Assembly: GCA_003242315.1 (NCBI GenBank)
Contig: QGUY01000235.1
Location: 1-6,224 of the forward strand
Source: Bacteroidota bacterium
GTDB lineage: Bacteria; Bacteroidota; Bacteroidia; Cytophagales; Cyclobacteriaceae
Direction: 5' to 3'
DNA: 6,224 nucleotides
Below, piece by piece: positions 1-5,927 of this stretch. The notes beneath the pieces are model-generated. The model was not told where the DNA came from, did no database searches, and was given only the letters and a program-made list of their open reading frames with translations. The position numbers were made by a program, and so were the translations under genes. Positions within the stretch are counted from its first letter, which is position 1. Every line of letters begins with the position of its first letter.

Positions 1-7
1 TTATATT

Positions 8-73
8 CAACCAGAGACTGCATTCGAGATAGGAATCCCTCTCGTTGGCTCGGAAAAGTGTATAAGGGACCAG
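8..73 (+). other. Illumina Nextera i7/P7 adapter sequence (non-genomic)
   Basis: This stretch aligns along its full length, with about 9 mismatches, one missing base and one extra base over 66 positions, to the Nextera i7 index primer plus transposon mosaic end, as I remember those oligos. Segments in order: P7 tail at 8-30 (ends CATTCGAGAT, expected CATACGAGAT); 8-base index at 31-38 (AGGAATCC, one change from AGGAGTCC, which I recall as N705); i7 linker at 39-53 (CTCTCGTTGGCTCGG, expected GTCTCGTGGGCTCGG); mosaic end at 54-73 (contains GTGTATAAGGGACCAG, expected GTGTATAAGAGACAG). The correct order and spacing of four independent parts make chance very unlikely. The many errors fit low-quality read ends. 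Bases 1-7 lie beyond the P7 tail and are also suspect. The contig's true left end is about 74. Confidence 0.93.
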
Positions 74-250
74 CGTCACCAGGTTCTCACCCAACAAGCG
101 CGTAAGGGTCTCGCGGATCGCCATCCGGCTCACCGACAACTTTTTAGCCCAAAAATCTTCCTTTAGCCGGGTCTTCGGAGGAATCTGTGCGCTAAGGATT
201 TTCCTCCTTAACTCAGTGTACGCCTTGTGGGCCAGAGACTCACTTTTCAT
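74..250 (-). CDS. GntR-family transcriptional regulator, N-terminal fragment
   Basis: This is the N-terminal winged helix-turn-helix domain of a GntR-family DNA-binding regulator. From the ATG at 250-248, 59 residues remain. They show the usual order: helix 1 with AYTELRRKILSAQI (residues 10-23), a P-x-x-RLKED turn (25-32), then the recognition helix region LSVSRMAIRETLTRLLGENLV (starting at 39), which matches the family pattern LxVSRxPVREALxRLxxEGLV. The beta wing and the whole effector-binding C-terminal domain are missing. The reading frame stays open to base 2, but the residues after Thr59 are translated adapter and carry no wing motif. Full-length FadR- or HutC-type members run to about 220-250 residues; which subfamily this is cannot be decided. 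It is divergent from the aminotransferase at 329, so a role as its local regulator is likely but inferred. No clear Shine-Dalgarno is seen. Confidence 0.85.
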
Positions 251-259
251 CTATTGAAT

Positions 260-291
260 GTAAACAAATGTGGGAAAAATTGGTAAACAAA
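260..291. repeat. 9-bp direct repeat GTAAACAAA, candidate regulator site
   Basis: GTAAACAAA occurs at 260-268 and again at 283-291, 23 bp apart start to start (about two helical turns), in the 78-bp gap between the divergent regulator and aminotransferase genes. The second copy overlaps a partial dyad TTGgtaaaCAA (280-290). The position suits an operator for the adjacent GntR protein, but that link is inference. An alternative is that TTTG runs on the minus strand are parts of the regulator's own promoter: CACATTTG at 274-267 resembles the TAnnTTTG -7 box of Bacteroidota. Confidence 0.4.
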
Positions 292-294
292 CAA

Positions 295-302
295 TAACTT
301 TC
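295..302 (+). promoter_or_regulatory. Possible -7 box for the aminotransferase gene
   Basis: TAACTTTC matches seven of eight positions of the Bacteroidota sigma-70 -7 element TAnnTTTG and lies 26 bp before the ATG at 329. There is no good TTTG -33 element at the expected distance, so the call is weak. Minus-strand TAACTTTA in front of the aldolase gene is a similar match. Confidence 0.3.
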
Positions 303-328
303 GAAGAGACAAATTAATAAAGAGCGCC

Positions 329-1219
329 ATGAACCTCAACGAAAACGCAAACATAACGACGGCGGCAATTATTCGGGAAGCGAGTCAGTACATTGCCGGT
401 GGGGTGGTGTCGCTCAACCGTAAGGTTGTGCCGGGTATTGTGTTCGCGTACGGAAAGGGTAGCAAGATTTACGACGTTGAGGGCAATGAGTATATCGACT
501 ATCACGCAGCGTTCGCGCCTCACCTTCTCGGTCATAATAATGCGCGCGTCAATGAATCGATCATAAAAACCATAAAATCCAATCGTTCTCTCTTCGGAAG
601 CGGTACAAATGAACTTGAGACACGGCTTGCAAAACTCTTGTGCGATGCTGTGCCTTCCCTGGAACTGGTTCAGATAACCAACACAGGTAGCGAGGCAACA
701 GCGCACGCCATACGCTTGAGTCGTGCCTTTACCGGACGCGATCACATTGTTCTCATGCTGGGCGGCTATAACGGATGGCATAATGAAGTGAGTCGGGCCG
801 TGATGCCCTCGCCTGAGCAAGTTGGGCCAAGAGTGTCTCCAGGCGAATATCCGTTTATCCCCCTATCCGCAGGTATACCTGAGAGCACGCGCAGTCTGAT
901 TCACATTGTGAATTTCAATGACCTCCCTTCACTGGAGTACGTGCTGAATCGCTACCCGGTCGCTTGCGTCCTCACCGAACCCGTCCTTCAGAATATTGGC
1001 GTAGTCCTTCCTGAGAATGGTTACCTCCAGGGTATTGTCGATCTATGCGAAAAGTATGGCGCCATTTGTGTCTTCGATGAAGTGAAGACCGGATTCCGTA
1101 CCCGACTCGACGGCTACCAGGGTGTGGCGGGCGTGAAACCTCATCTGTCAGTATTCGGCCTGATCGACAAGAACGCCGACTTCTCCGGTTTCCGCATGGA
1201 CCCTGAAAGGCCAGGGTGA
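329..1219 (+). pseudogene. Class III PLP-dependent aminotransferase (GSA-aminomutase-like), 3'-truncated
   Basis: This is a fold-type I, class III PLP enzyme of the aspartate aminotransferase family / glutamate-1-semialdehyde 2,1-aminomutase-like group. Residues 38-60 give the N-terminal motif (KGSKIYDVEGNEYIDYHA), 118-124 the phosphate-binding NTGSEAT, 146-151 GYNGWH (cofactor-stacking region), and 249-257 FDEVKTGFR, whose Asp250 should hold the pyridine nitrogen. The match runs through LSVFG (273-277, ending at base 1159) and then stops. The family continues with the PLP-binding lysine right after this Gly (typically FGKxxxNG). Here the frame instead runs 19 unrelated residues to a stop at 1219, antisense to the neighbouring gene. 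About 150-170 C-terminal residues and the catalytic lysine are missing from a protein of usually 430-460 residues. As it stands the product cannot be an active transaminase. The ATG at 329 suits the family N-terminus. The amino donor and substrate are unknown, and a role in haem synthesis is not supported by context. Confidence 0.85.
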
Positions 1220-1903
1220 GTTGTCATTGTCTCCCGGCTGCACCTTGGCCGCCAGGGTATTGGCAATGTTGACTGCAGCTTCGAGATATTTTTCATCACC
1301 CGTTTTTTTGTACAAGTGGACAAGTTCATATCCGAACGATCCGGCCTTATCCGGTTGCAGATAACCCTTACCAATGATCATATCACCATCGTATATACCC
1401 GACTCCACATTCATATTGTAAGGATAAGGCAGGTTTGGCCACTCTGCATCAGGAGGCGACAGCGAATGAGCGAGGTAGTAGCCCGCCATGTACTTCATGT
1501 TCTCAATCAGGGACTCGTCGCCGGTGTAGTTGTAATAGAGGTCCCACGACGACATCGCCATCATTATTTGGTCGCCGCCAAGTCCGCGTTTATCGTGACT
1601 TGGATCCCACACCTGATGATTCATATAGTACTGCATTCCGTTCGAGTCGACCTCCATGTTCTTCCAGAAGTTCCACACAAGGTTCAGCACGTGATCGTAA
1701 GATTCGCCAAGATTGGTGGAGTACCAGGGCAGGATGCCGCCTTTGTTATCGACATGAACGGGATGATATATAATCGTGTCGGGCAACACCTGCCTTCCCT
1801 TTGGATGAATAAGATCTTCCGGAAGTCCGTGGTACGCGACGGGTGCCGGGTCAGTACATGCAGCTGCAAGCGCAAAGGCCACTATGAACGGTCTTACTTT
1901 CAT
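1148..1903 (-). pseudogene. Lipoprotein with (alpha/alpha) helical-hairpin features, possible carbohydrate-active protein, 3'-truncated
   Basis: The ATG at 1903-1901 was chosen because it gives a lipoprotein signal peptide: Lys2 and Arg4, a hydrophobic stretch (PFIVAFALAAA), then Cys16 in LAAAC, followed by a Pro-rich exported start. The frame is open further upstream, but that part has no signal and overlaps the divergent transporter gene. The mature part is rich in Trp, Tyr and Asp (LPWYSTNLGESYDHV at 58-72, GGDQIMMAMSSWDLYYNYTGDE at about 109-130) and holds two similar helical hairpins, YYNYTGDESLIENMKYMAGYYL (around 123-144) and HLYKKTGDEKYLEAAVNIA (196-214). TGDExxL hairpins are typical of six-hairpin (alpha/alpha)6 glycosidases and lyases. 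The exact family is not recognised, and catalytic residues cannot be assigned. The genuine sequence ends at about residue 248 (base 1160); the last three codons and the stop come from aminotransferase DNA. It is divergent from a sugar symporter, which fits polysaccharide or oligosaccharide use at the cell surface or in the periplasm. Confidence 0.65.
1159..1160. other. Breakpoint joining two 3'-truncated convergent genes
   Basis: Up to base 1159 the plus strand codes for aminotransferase. From base 1160 onward the minus strand codes for the interior of a lipoprotein gene. Neither gene keeps its C-terminal part, and no spacer, target duplication, insertion sequence or adapter is visible at the join. 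It could be a genomic rearrangement with loss of sequence, or a chimera made in amplification, library preparation or assembly. The exact base is uncertain by a few positions because any microhomology cannot be seen without the parental sequences. Confidence 0.75.
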
Positions 1904-2036
1904 TTCCGGTGCTTCAGTGAAACGAGCAGAGGACTTGGGGTTCCACGGCATGGCCATGGCTCCATATTCATTTTGAAAGCTAAATAATCTTTTTTTTATA
2001 TACAAATCATTTATAATATCGTTTACAAAATCAATC
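1904..2036. promoter_or_regulatory. Divergent intergenic region, AT-rich
   Basis: This 133-bp gap lies between the divergent lipoprotein and symporter starts and must hold promoters for both if the genes are expressed. Bases about 1975-2035 are very AT-rich, with a run of eight or more T at 1990-1997. I find no convincing TTTG/TAnnTTTG pair and no clear palindrome, and no Shine-Dalgarno in front of either ATG. It supports a promoter region by position only. Confidence 0.35.
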
Positions 2037-3209
2037 ATGAAGCACGACAAGCCTGCCGTGGCGCTTATTGCCACAATGTTCCTGACCATCGGGGTAATGT
2101 TTTGCATGAACGACATCCTGCTTCCGATCGTCAAGGACCTGTTCATTCTGGACTACCTTCGCGCCACGCTAATCCAGGTTAGCTTTTATGTCGTCTACAT
2201 TATTTGGCCTGTCCCGATTGCCCGGGCCGTCGAACGATGGGGTTACCGGCGGTTCATTATTGCCGCGATGCTCATATGCCTGACCGGATGTTTGCTGTTC
2301 ATTCCTGCTTATTATTTCACATCGTATGCGCTTGTGCTGGCTGGGGTGTTTACCATTTCCAGCGGGGTAACCGTAGTGAATGTAGCAGCTAATCCATATG
2401 CTGCGTTACTCGGTAGTCCTGACGGTGCCAACATGCGGCTAAATTTTGTCCAGGCTTTTAGCCGCGTGGGCTACGCAGCCACTCCTCTTGTCGCGAGTTG
2501 GCTGATCTTTTCAGGGCATAGTGACCAACCGCGAATACATGTCCCCTACCTCGTCCTGGGCACGCTCATCGCAGTTGTGGTCGTTCTCATGAAGGTGTTT
2601 CGCATGCCCGATCATACACCGGAGCCCAAACCTTCCGAGTCAGTCATTAAAATGTTTTCGGGAAGTCGTGCCTACCCACAACTCCTCCTGGGTATACCTA
2701 CGATGTTCTTTTACGTGGGTGCTGAGGCATGCACGGCGGGCTTTTTTATCAGCTACATGACCACCCACGAATACAGCTATGACACAGCATCGGGATTTCT
2801 AACCCTCTACTACGTTCTGGCGGCCATTTTCGCGCTCATCGGCACACTTCTTCTGCGCTTTATCCGTGCAGGCATATTGCTAGGCACCTTCGGGATTGGA
2901 ATGATTTTATGTTTGATGCTGGCTGTTTGGGGCCCTCATCCCATCGCTGCTTATGCGCTGATTGCCGCAGGTGGATTCCTTTCGATCATGTTTCCCACCA
3001 TCTTTGGACTTGCGATCGAGGGTCTCAATGGATTCAGAGAAAAAGGATCGGCGTTACTCAACTTCGCGATCGTCGGCGGCGCTGTGTTTCCCCCGATACA
3101 GGGAGCAATTGCAGATCGTTATGGCATAGATGTATCGTACGCTATTCCGGTGGTGTGCGTACTGGTAGTGACGATGTACGGGTTTTCTCTTACCCCGCAA
3201 AGACGCTGA
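2037..3209 (+). CDS. FucP/GluP-type MFS sugar:proton symporter
   Basis: This is a 390-residue inner-membrane major facilitator of the fucose/glucose/galactose:proton symporter family, with about 12 hydrophobic segments in two halves and a polar central loop at about 190-210. Family signs are FCMNDILLP (22-30), where Asp26 sits at the place of the conserved Asp46 of E. coli FucP, and VNVAANPYAALLG followed by RLNFVQAFSRVG (114-145). The family usually has Glu or Gln at the position four before the AANP Asn (Glu135 in E. coli FucP, from memory); here it is Asn115, so sugar or proton handling may differ. A second-half GFLSIMFPTIFGLAIEGL motif at about 313-330 is also typical. The protein is somewhat short (relatives about 410-440), and its tail TPQRR is encoded by a dispersed repeat that also supplies the TGA. 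The start at 2037 leaves a normal short N-terminus. It is divergent from the exported lipoprotein, which suggests uptake of a released sugar; the substrate is not known. Confidence 0.88.
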   Translation: MKHDKPAVALIATMFLTIGVMFCMNDILLPIVKDLFILDYLRATLIQVSFYVVYIIWPVPIARAVERWGYRRFIIAAMLICLTGCLLFIPAYYFTSYALVLAGVFTISSGVTVVNVAANPYAALLGSPDGANMRLNFVQAFSRVGYAATPLVASWLIFSGHSDQPRIHVPYLVLGTLIAVVVVLMKVFRMPDHTPEPKPSESVIKMFSGSRAYPQLLLGIPTMFFYVGAEACTAGFFISYMTTHEYSYDTASGFLTLYYVLAAIFALIGTLLLRFIRAGILLGTFGIGMILCLMLAVWGPHPIAAYALIAAGGFLSIMFPTIFGLAIEGLNGFREKGSALLNFAIVGGAVFPPIQGAIADRYGIDVSYAIPVVCVLVVTMYGFSLTPQRR

Positions 3210-3258
3210 GACGCAAAGAAACGCTAAGGGTAATGTTTTTTCTTAGCGCTTCTTAGCG
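3195..3258. repeat. CGCAAAGACGC-type dispersed repeat with inverted arm
   Basis: The stretch CCGCAAAGACGCTGAGACGCAAAG and the following AACGCTAAG belong to a family of short degenerate repeats built from CGCAAAG/CGCTAAG words, which I know from gaps between genes in Bacteroidota and other bacteria. Inverted copies CTTAGCG follow at 3242-3248 and again at 3252 onward (CTTAGCGCC). The repeat starts inside the symporter gene, so the final codons and stop of that gene are repeat-derived. Confidence 0.6.
3222..3248. terminator. Possible bidirectional hairpin between convergent genes
   Basis: CGCTAAG (3222-3228) pairs with CTTAGCG (3242-3248) across a 13-base loop that contains six T. It lies between the convergent symporter and aldolase genes, so it could end transcripts from both sides. 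On the minus strand the stem is followed by TTTCTTT. The stem is short and the loop large, so the call is weak. Confidence 0.3.
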
Positions 3259-3333
3259 CCTTACCAGCGAAAATTCAAAAATGTATATGTTAAGGTAATG
3301 ACAAACTAACCTACGTAGCCACAAACGTCGAGT

Positions 3334-3366
3334 TACCCCACTTCAACACTCCAATACTTCAACACT
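3334..3366. repeat. 8-bp tandem repeat, about four units
   Basis: Four consecutive 8-base units can be read: TACCCCAC, TTCAACAC, TCCAATAC, TTCAACAC (3334-3365). The 11-mer ACTTCAACACT appears twice, at 3340-3350 and 3356-3366. The array ends directly against the aldolase stop codon (3367-3369). Such ACTTCAACAC tracts resemble short repeats often seen downstream of Bacteroidota genes. No function is evident. Confidence 0.5.
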
Positions 3367-4440
3367 TTATTCATTCCTTCCAATGCAATTCAAATCTGCG
3401 AACGCTTCCTCCAGACGTTTCACGAAATTCTCTTCACCCTTGCGGAGCCAGGTGCGGGGATCGTAGTATTTCTTATTCGGCTTGTCTTTTCCTTCGGGGT
3501 TACCGAGTTGACCTTGCAGGTAGTCTTTGTTCTTCTTGTAATACTCGTGTACGCCTTCCCAGAACGCCCACTGCATGTCGGTGTCGATGTTCATCTTGAT
3601 CACACCGTAGCCGAGTGTTTCCCTGATCTGTTCTTTAGGCGAGCCGCTGCCGCCGTGAAAGACGAAGCTGACGGGCCGGGCGTTGGCGGGAAGGCCGAGC
3701 TTTTCTGCGATAAAGGCCTGGCTGTTTCGAAGAATCTCCGGACGCAATACAACATTGCCAGGACTGTAAACACCGTGAACATTACCGAATGATGCGGCGA
3801 TTGTGAAGAGCGGACCAATCTCGCTCAGGGCGCGGTAGGCTTCGTATACTTCAGAAGGTTGGGTGTACAGTCGCGAATTGTCAGCGTCTGTATTGTCAAC
3901 GCCGTCTTCCTCACCACCGGTGATTCCCAGTTCGATTTCCAGGCTCATCCCAAGCTCGACGATCTTCTTGAAATATTCTTTTGAGATGGCAATGTTTTCT
4001 TCGAGGGGCTCTTCGCTGAGGTCGAGCATGTGAGAGCTGAACAAGGGGCGACCATATTTCTCCTTATATTTTCTTCCTTCTTCCAGCAAACCGTCAATCC
4101 AGGGCAGCCACTTTTTCGCAGCGTGATCGGTATGGAGAACAACAGGAACCTCATAATGGCGCGCCACATTGTGAATGTGGAGCGCACCGCTGACAGCTCC
4201 TGAGATGTTGGCCTGGAGCTTGTCGTTGGGCATTCCCCTTCCAGCCATAAACTGGGCACCGCCGTTGCTGAATTGGATGATGACTGGCGATTTAACCTTG
4301 CGGGCCGTTTCAAGTACCGCGTTGATCGTGTTGCTGCCCGTTACGTTGACGGCCGGCATCGCGAAATTGTTGTCGTTGGCATCGCGGTACAATGCGGCTA
4401 GTTCATCGCCGAACAATACACCTGAGCTATATTTTCCCAT
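3367..4440 (-). CDS. fbaA: Fructose-bisphosphate aldolase, class IIA
   Basis: This is a cytoplasmic zinc enzyme of glycolysis and gluconeogenesis that splits fructose 1,6-bisphosphate into dihydroxyacetone phosphate and glyceraldehyde 3-phosphate, and runs in reverse. It is complete at 357 residues (E. coli FbaA has 359) with all expected motifs. HTDHAAKKWLPW at 103-114 holds the catalytic Asp105 and zinc ligand His106. SLEIELGITGGEEDGVDN at 166-183 holds Glu170 and the Glu177-Glu178 pair. SFGNVHG at 217-223 holds zinc ligand His222, and VFHGGSGS at 260-267 holds zinc ligand His262 and the phosphate-binding loop. KMNIDTDMQWA at 282-292 is the substrate-binding NxDTD segment. The longer type and the EEDGVDN loop place it in class IIA, not IIB. 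It is convergent with the symporter and transcribed away from the sugar porter terminator, so it is probably a single-gene transcript. No Shine-Dalgarno stands before the ATG, which is common in Bacteroidota. Confidence 0.97.
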   Translation of the reverse strand: MGKYSSGVLFGDELAALYRDANDNNFAMPAVNVTGSNTINAVLETARKVKSPVIIQFSNGGAQFMAGRGMPNDKLQANISGAVSGALHIHNVARHYEVPVVLHTDHAAKKWLPWIDGLLEEGRKYKEKYGRPLFSSHMLDLSEEPLEENIAISKEYFKKIVELGMSLEIELGITGGEEDGVDNTDADNSRLYTQPSEVYEAYRALSEIGPLFTIAASFGNVHGVYSPGNVVLRPEILRNSQAFIAEKLGLPANARPVSFVFHGGSGSPKEQIRETLGYGVIKMNIDTDMQWAFWEGVHEYYKKNKDYLQGQLGNPEGKDKPNKKYYDPRTWLRKGEENFVKRLEEAFADLNCIGRNE

Positions 4441-4452
4441 TACTAATTGTGA

Positions 4453-4462
4453 TTAACGTTAA
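4453..4462. promoter_or_regulatory. 10-bp perfect palindrome in aldolase leader
   Basis: TTAACGTTAA is a perfect palindrome 12 bp in front of the aldolase ATG, in the untranslated leader. A CpG-centred AACGTT core is reminiscent of LacI-family operators that control central sugar metabolism. It is a short word in AT-rich DNA, so chance is possible. Confidence 0.25.
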
Positions 4463-4504
4463 ACCAATCCGCGCCCTGCTTACCCTACGGCCTGCAAGAA
4501 TAAG

Positions 4505-4512
4505 TAAAGTTA
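4505..4512 (-). promoter_or_regulatory. Possible -7 box for fbaA
   Basis: On the minus strand this reads TAACTTTA, seven of eight positions of the Bacteroidota -7 element TAnnTTTG, about 64 bp before the aldolase start. It lies between the upstream gene's terminator and the aldolase, where a promoter is expected. A clear TTTG -33 box is lacking; the upstream sequence there is the T-tract of the terminator. Confidence 0.35.
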
Positions 4513-4520
4513 CGCTCACA

Positions 4521-4550
4521 GAAAAAAATAGCGTGCGGTAAAACGCACGC
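4521..4550 (-). terminator. Rho-independent terminator of the sugar porter gene
   Basis: Read on the minus strand, GCGTGCG (4550-4544) and CGCACGC (4537-4531) form a 7-bp GC-rich stem with a six-base loop, followed two bases later by seven T (4528-4522). It begins 27 bp after the sugar porter stop codon and separates that transcript from the aldolase gene. Confidence 0.85.
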
Positions 4551-4577
4551 GATTGAGATTATCCGGCATGCAATCGA

Positions 4578-5909
4578 TTACGAACCCACAGATTCTTTGC
4601 TCATGCTTCGCCCAATTTCCTCAAGTGTTCGACCCTTTGTCTCAGGCATGATAAACCAAACAAACAGGAGCTGCAGCACCATCATCGCCGTGAAAAAGGT
4701 AAACACCGTGTCTCCACCAAATCGATTGGCGAAATATGGAAATACGTTAGCAACAATGGCGGCGAGAATCCAGTGTGTAAAGCTACCCAAAGATTGTCCC
4801 TTCCCCCTGACCTCATTGGGAAATACTTCGGAAATAAAGACCCAGATAACGGCACCTTGCGACATCGCGAAGAATGCGATGTAGAGAAAAAGGAAGTAGG
4901 GAACACCTCCAAACCGCTCCCAGTGAAAAGCCCCGGCTACAAGCGCGAGGCTTGTGATCAGGCCCACCGATCCAATCAGCATAAGCCTCTTTCTTCCAGC
5001 CTTATCGATCAGCACCATTCCCACGAGCGTAAACAGGAGGTTCATCAATCCGATGCCTACTGTAGAAAACAACGCCGCTCTGTCGGCAAGTCCCGTCATC
5101 TCGAATATTCGGGGCGCATAATAAATAATGGCGTTTATCCCTGACACCTGGTTGAATACCGCAAAAAGGATCACCAGAAGGATGGGCCGCGAATAGCGCC
5201 TGGAAAAGAACGCAGAACTATCAGACATCGTGGCTTCCTGATGTTCCTGTCTTATGGCACGAATAGATGATTCGACGTTTTCGGGATCCAATTGCTCAAG
5301 GATGGCGCGCGCTTCAGCTTCATTGTTTTGATTTATAATGAGCCAGCGCGGGCTACGCGGGATGAAAGGGATCAGCGCGACAAAAACCGCCGCGGGAAAC
5401 GCCTCAACTCCAAGCATCCATCGCCAGTCGTTAGGGCCACCATCTTTTAGCAAATAATTGGAAGCAAACGCCACCAGGATGCCAAGTACAACATTGAACT
5501 GAAACAAAGCAACCAGGCGGCCTCTCGATTTCGCCGGCGAGATCTCCGAAATGTACATGGGCGCTGCCACTGACGACGCGCCTACACCAAGACCACCTAT
5601 AAAGCGAAAGAACATGAACGAGTATACTTCCGGCGCCACGGCCGAACCTACTGCGGAGACGAGATACAATATGCCTACCCATAACAAGGTCTTTTTTCTC
5701 CCCAGGGTATCGACAGGAAGGCCAGCGAATAATGCGCCTATCACCGTTCCATACAAGGCTACTGCCACAGCAAAGCCATGCGTAAGGTCATTCAGTTGCC
5801 ACAGCTGTTGGATGGTTTGTTCTACTCCGGATATGACGGCGGTGTCAAATCCAAAAAGAAAACCTCCCATGGCAGCCACAAGGGAGATCAGCGTTACGTT
5901 ACTTTTCAT
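4578..5909 (-). CDS. SP-family MFS sugar porter (XylE/GalP-like)
   Basis: This is a complete 443-residue inner-membrane sugar:proton symporter or sugar facilitator with 12 predicted membrane segments and a cytoplasmic central loop at about 190-238. Sugar porter signatures appear in order: GGFLFGFDTAVISG (15-28), DTLGRKK (67-73), RFIGGLGVGASSVAAPMYIS (102-121) followed by E122 and RG (129-130), PRSPRWL (184-190), NQVSGINAIIYYAP (253-266), DKAGRKR (302-308), SEVFPNEVRGKG (360-371) and PETKGRTLEEI (422-432). Two signature positions differ from the common form: PRSPRWL instead of PESPRWL, and Asn253 where many members have the first Gln of QQxxGIN. The substrate is probably a hexose or pentose such as xylose, glucose, galactose or arabinose, and cannot be narrowed further. 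The start at 5909 matches the family N-terminus. The gene lies 18 bp downstream of the antiporter stop, so the two may share a transcript that ends at the hairpin 4521-4550. Confidence 0.93.
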   Translation of the reverse strand: MKSNVTLISLVAAMGGFLFGFDTAVISGVEQTIQQLWQLNDLTHGFAVAVALYGTVIGALFAGLPVDTLGRKKTLLWVGILYLVSAVGSAVAPEVYSFMFFRFIGGLGVGASSVAAPMYISEISPAKSRGRLVALFQFNVVLGILVAFASNYLLKDGGPNDWRWMLGVEAFPAAVFVALIPFIPRSPRWLIINQNNEAEARAILEQLDPENVESSIRAIRQEHQEATMSDSSAFFSRRYSRPILLVILFAVFNQVSGINAIIYYAPRIFEMTGLADRAALFSTVGIGLMNLLFTLVGMVLIDKAGRKRLMLIGSVGLITSLALVAGAFHWERFGGVPYFLFLYIAFFAMSQGAVIWVFISEVFPNEVRGKGQSLGSFTHWILAAIVANVFPYFANRFGGDTVFTFFTAMMVLQLLFVWFIMPETKGRTLEEIGRSMSKESVGS

Positions 5910-5927
5910 GCTCTGAATGCAAGACTT

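Noticed and set aside
2..73. Reading the open frame as 24 further residues of the GntR protein (after Thr59)
   Set aside because: The residues lack the GntR wing motif and the DNA matches the Nextera adapter on all of its parts.
1140..1180. Insertion sequence or adapter at the gene junction
   Set aside because: No terminal inverted repeats, target duplication, transposase fragment or Nextera-like sequence is visible there; coding sequence abuts coding sequence.
1160..1219. The last 19 residues of the aminotransferase frame as a genuine C-terminus
   Set aside because: They are antisense to well-formed coding sequence of the lipoprotein and replace the lysine-containing core every active family member has.
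1316..1987. Long plus-strand open frames through the lipoprotein region
   Set aside because: They are low-complexity His/Arg/Val-rich translations lying antisense to the lipoprotein gene, which has a signal peptide and coherent helical repeats.
1904..2146. N-terminal extension of the lipoprotein upstream of 1903
   Set aside because: It would overlap the start of the divergent symporter gene and bury the lipoprotein signal peptide inside the protein; the open frame looks accidental.
3190..3366. CRISPR array in the repeat-rich gap
   Set aside because: The repeats are 7-11 bp, degenerate and tandem or inverted, without uniform 25-40 bp repeats and unique spacers.
3508..3818. Small open frames opposite to or shifted from fbaA
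   Set aside because: They overlap conserved aldolase motifs, have no recognisable features and are frame shadows.
4682..5916. Open frames on either strand inside the sugar porter gene
   Set aside because: The 443-residue sugar porter carries all family signatures in one frame; the others are shadows rich in Cys, Arg and Ser.
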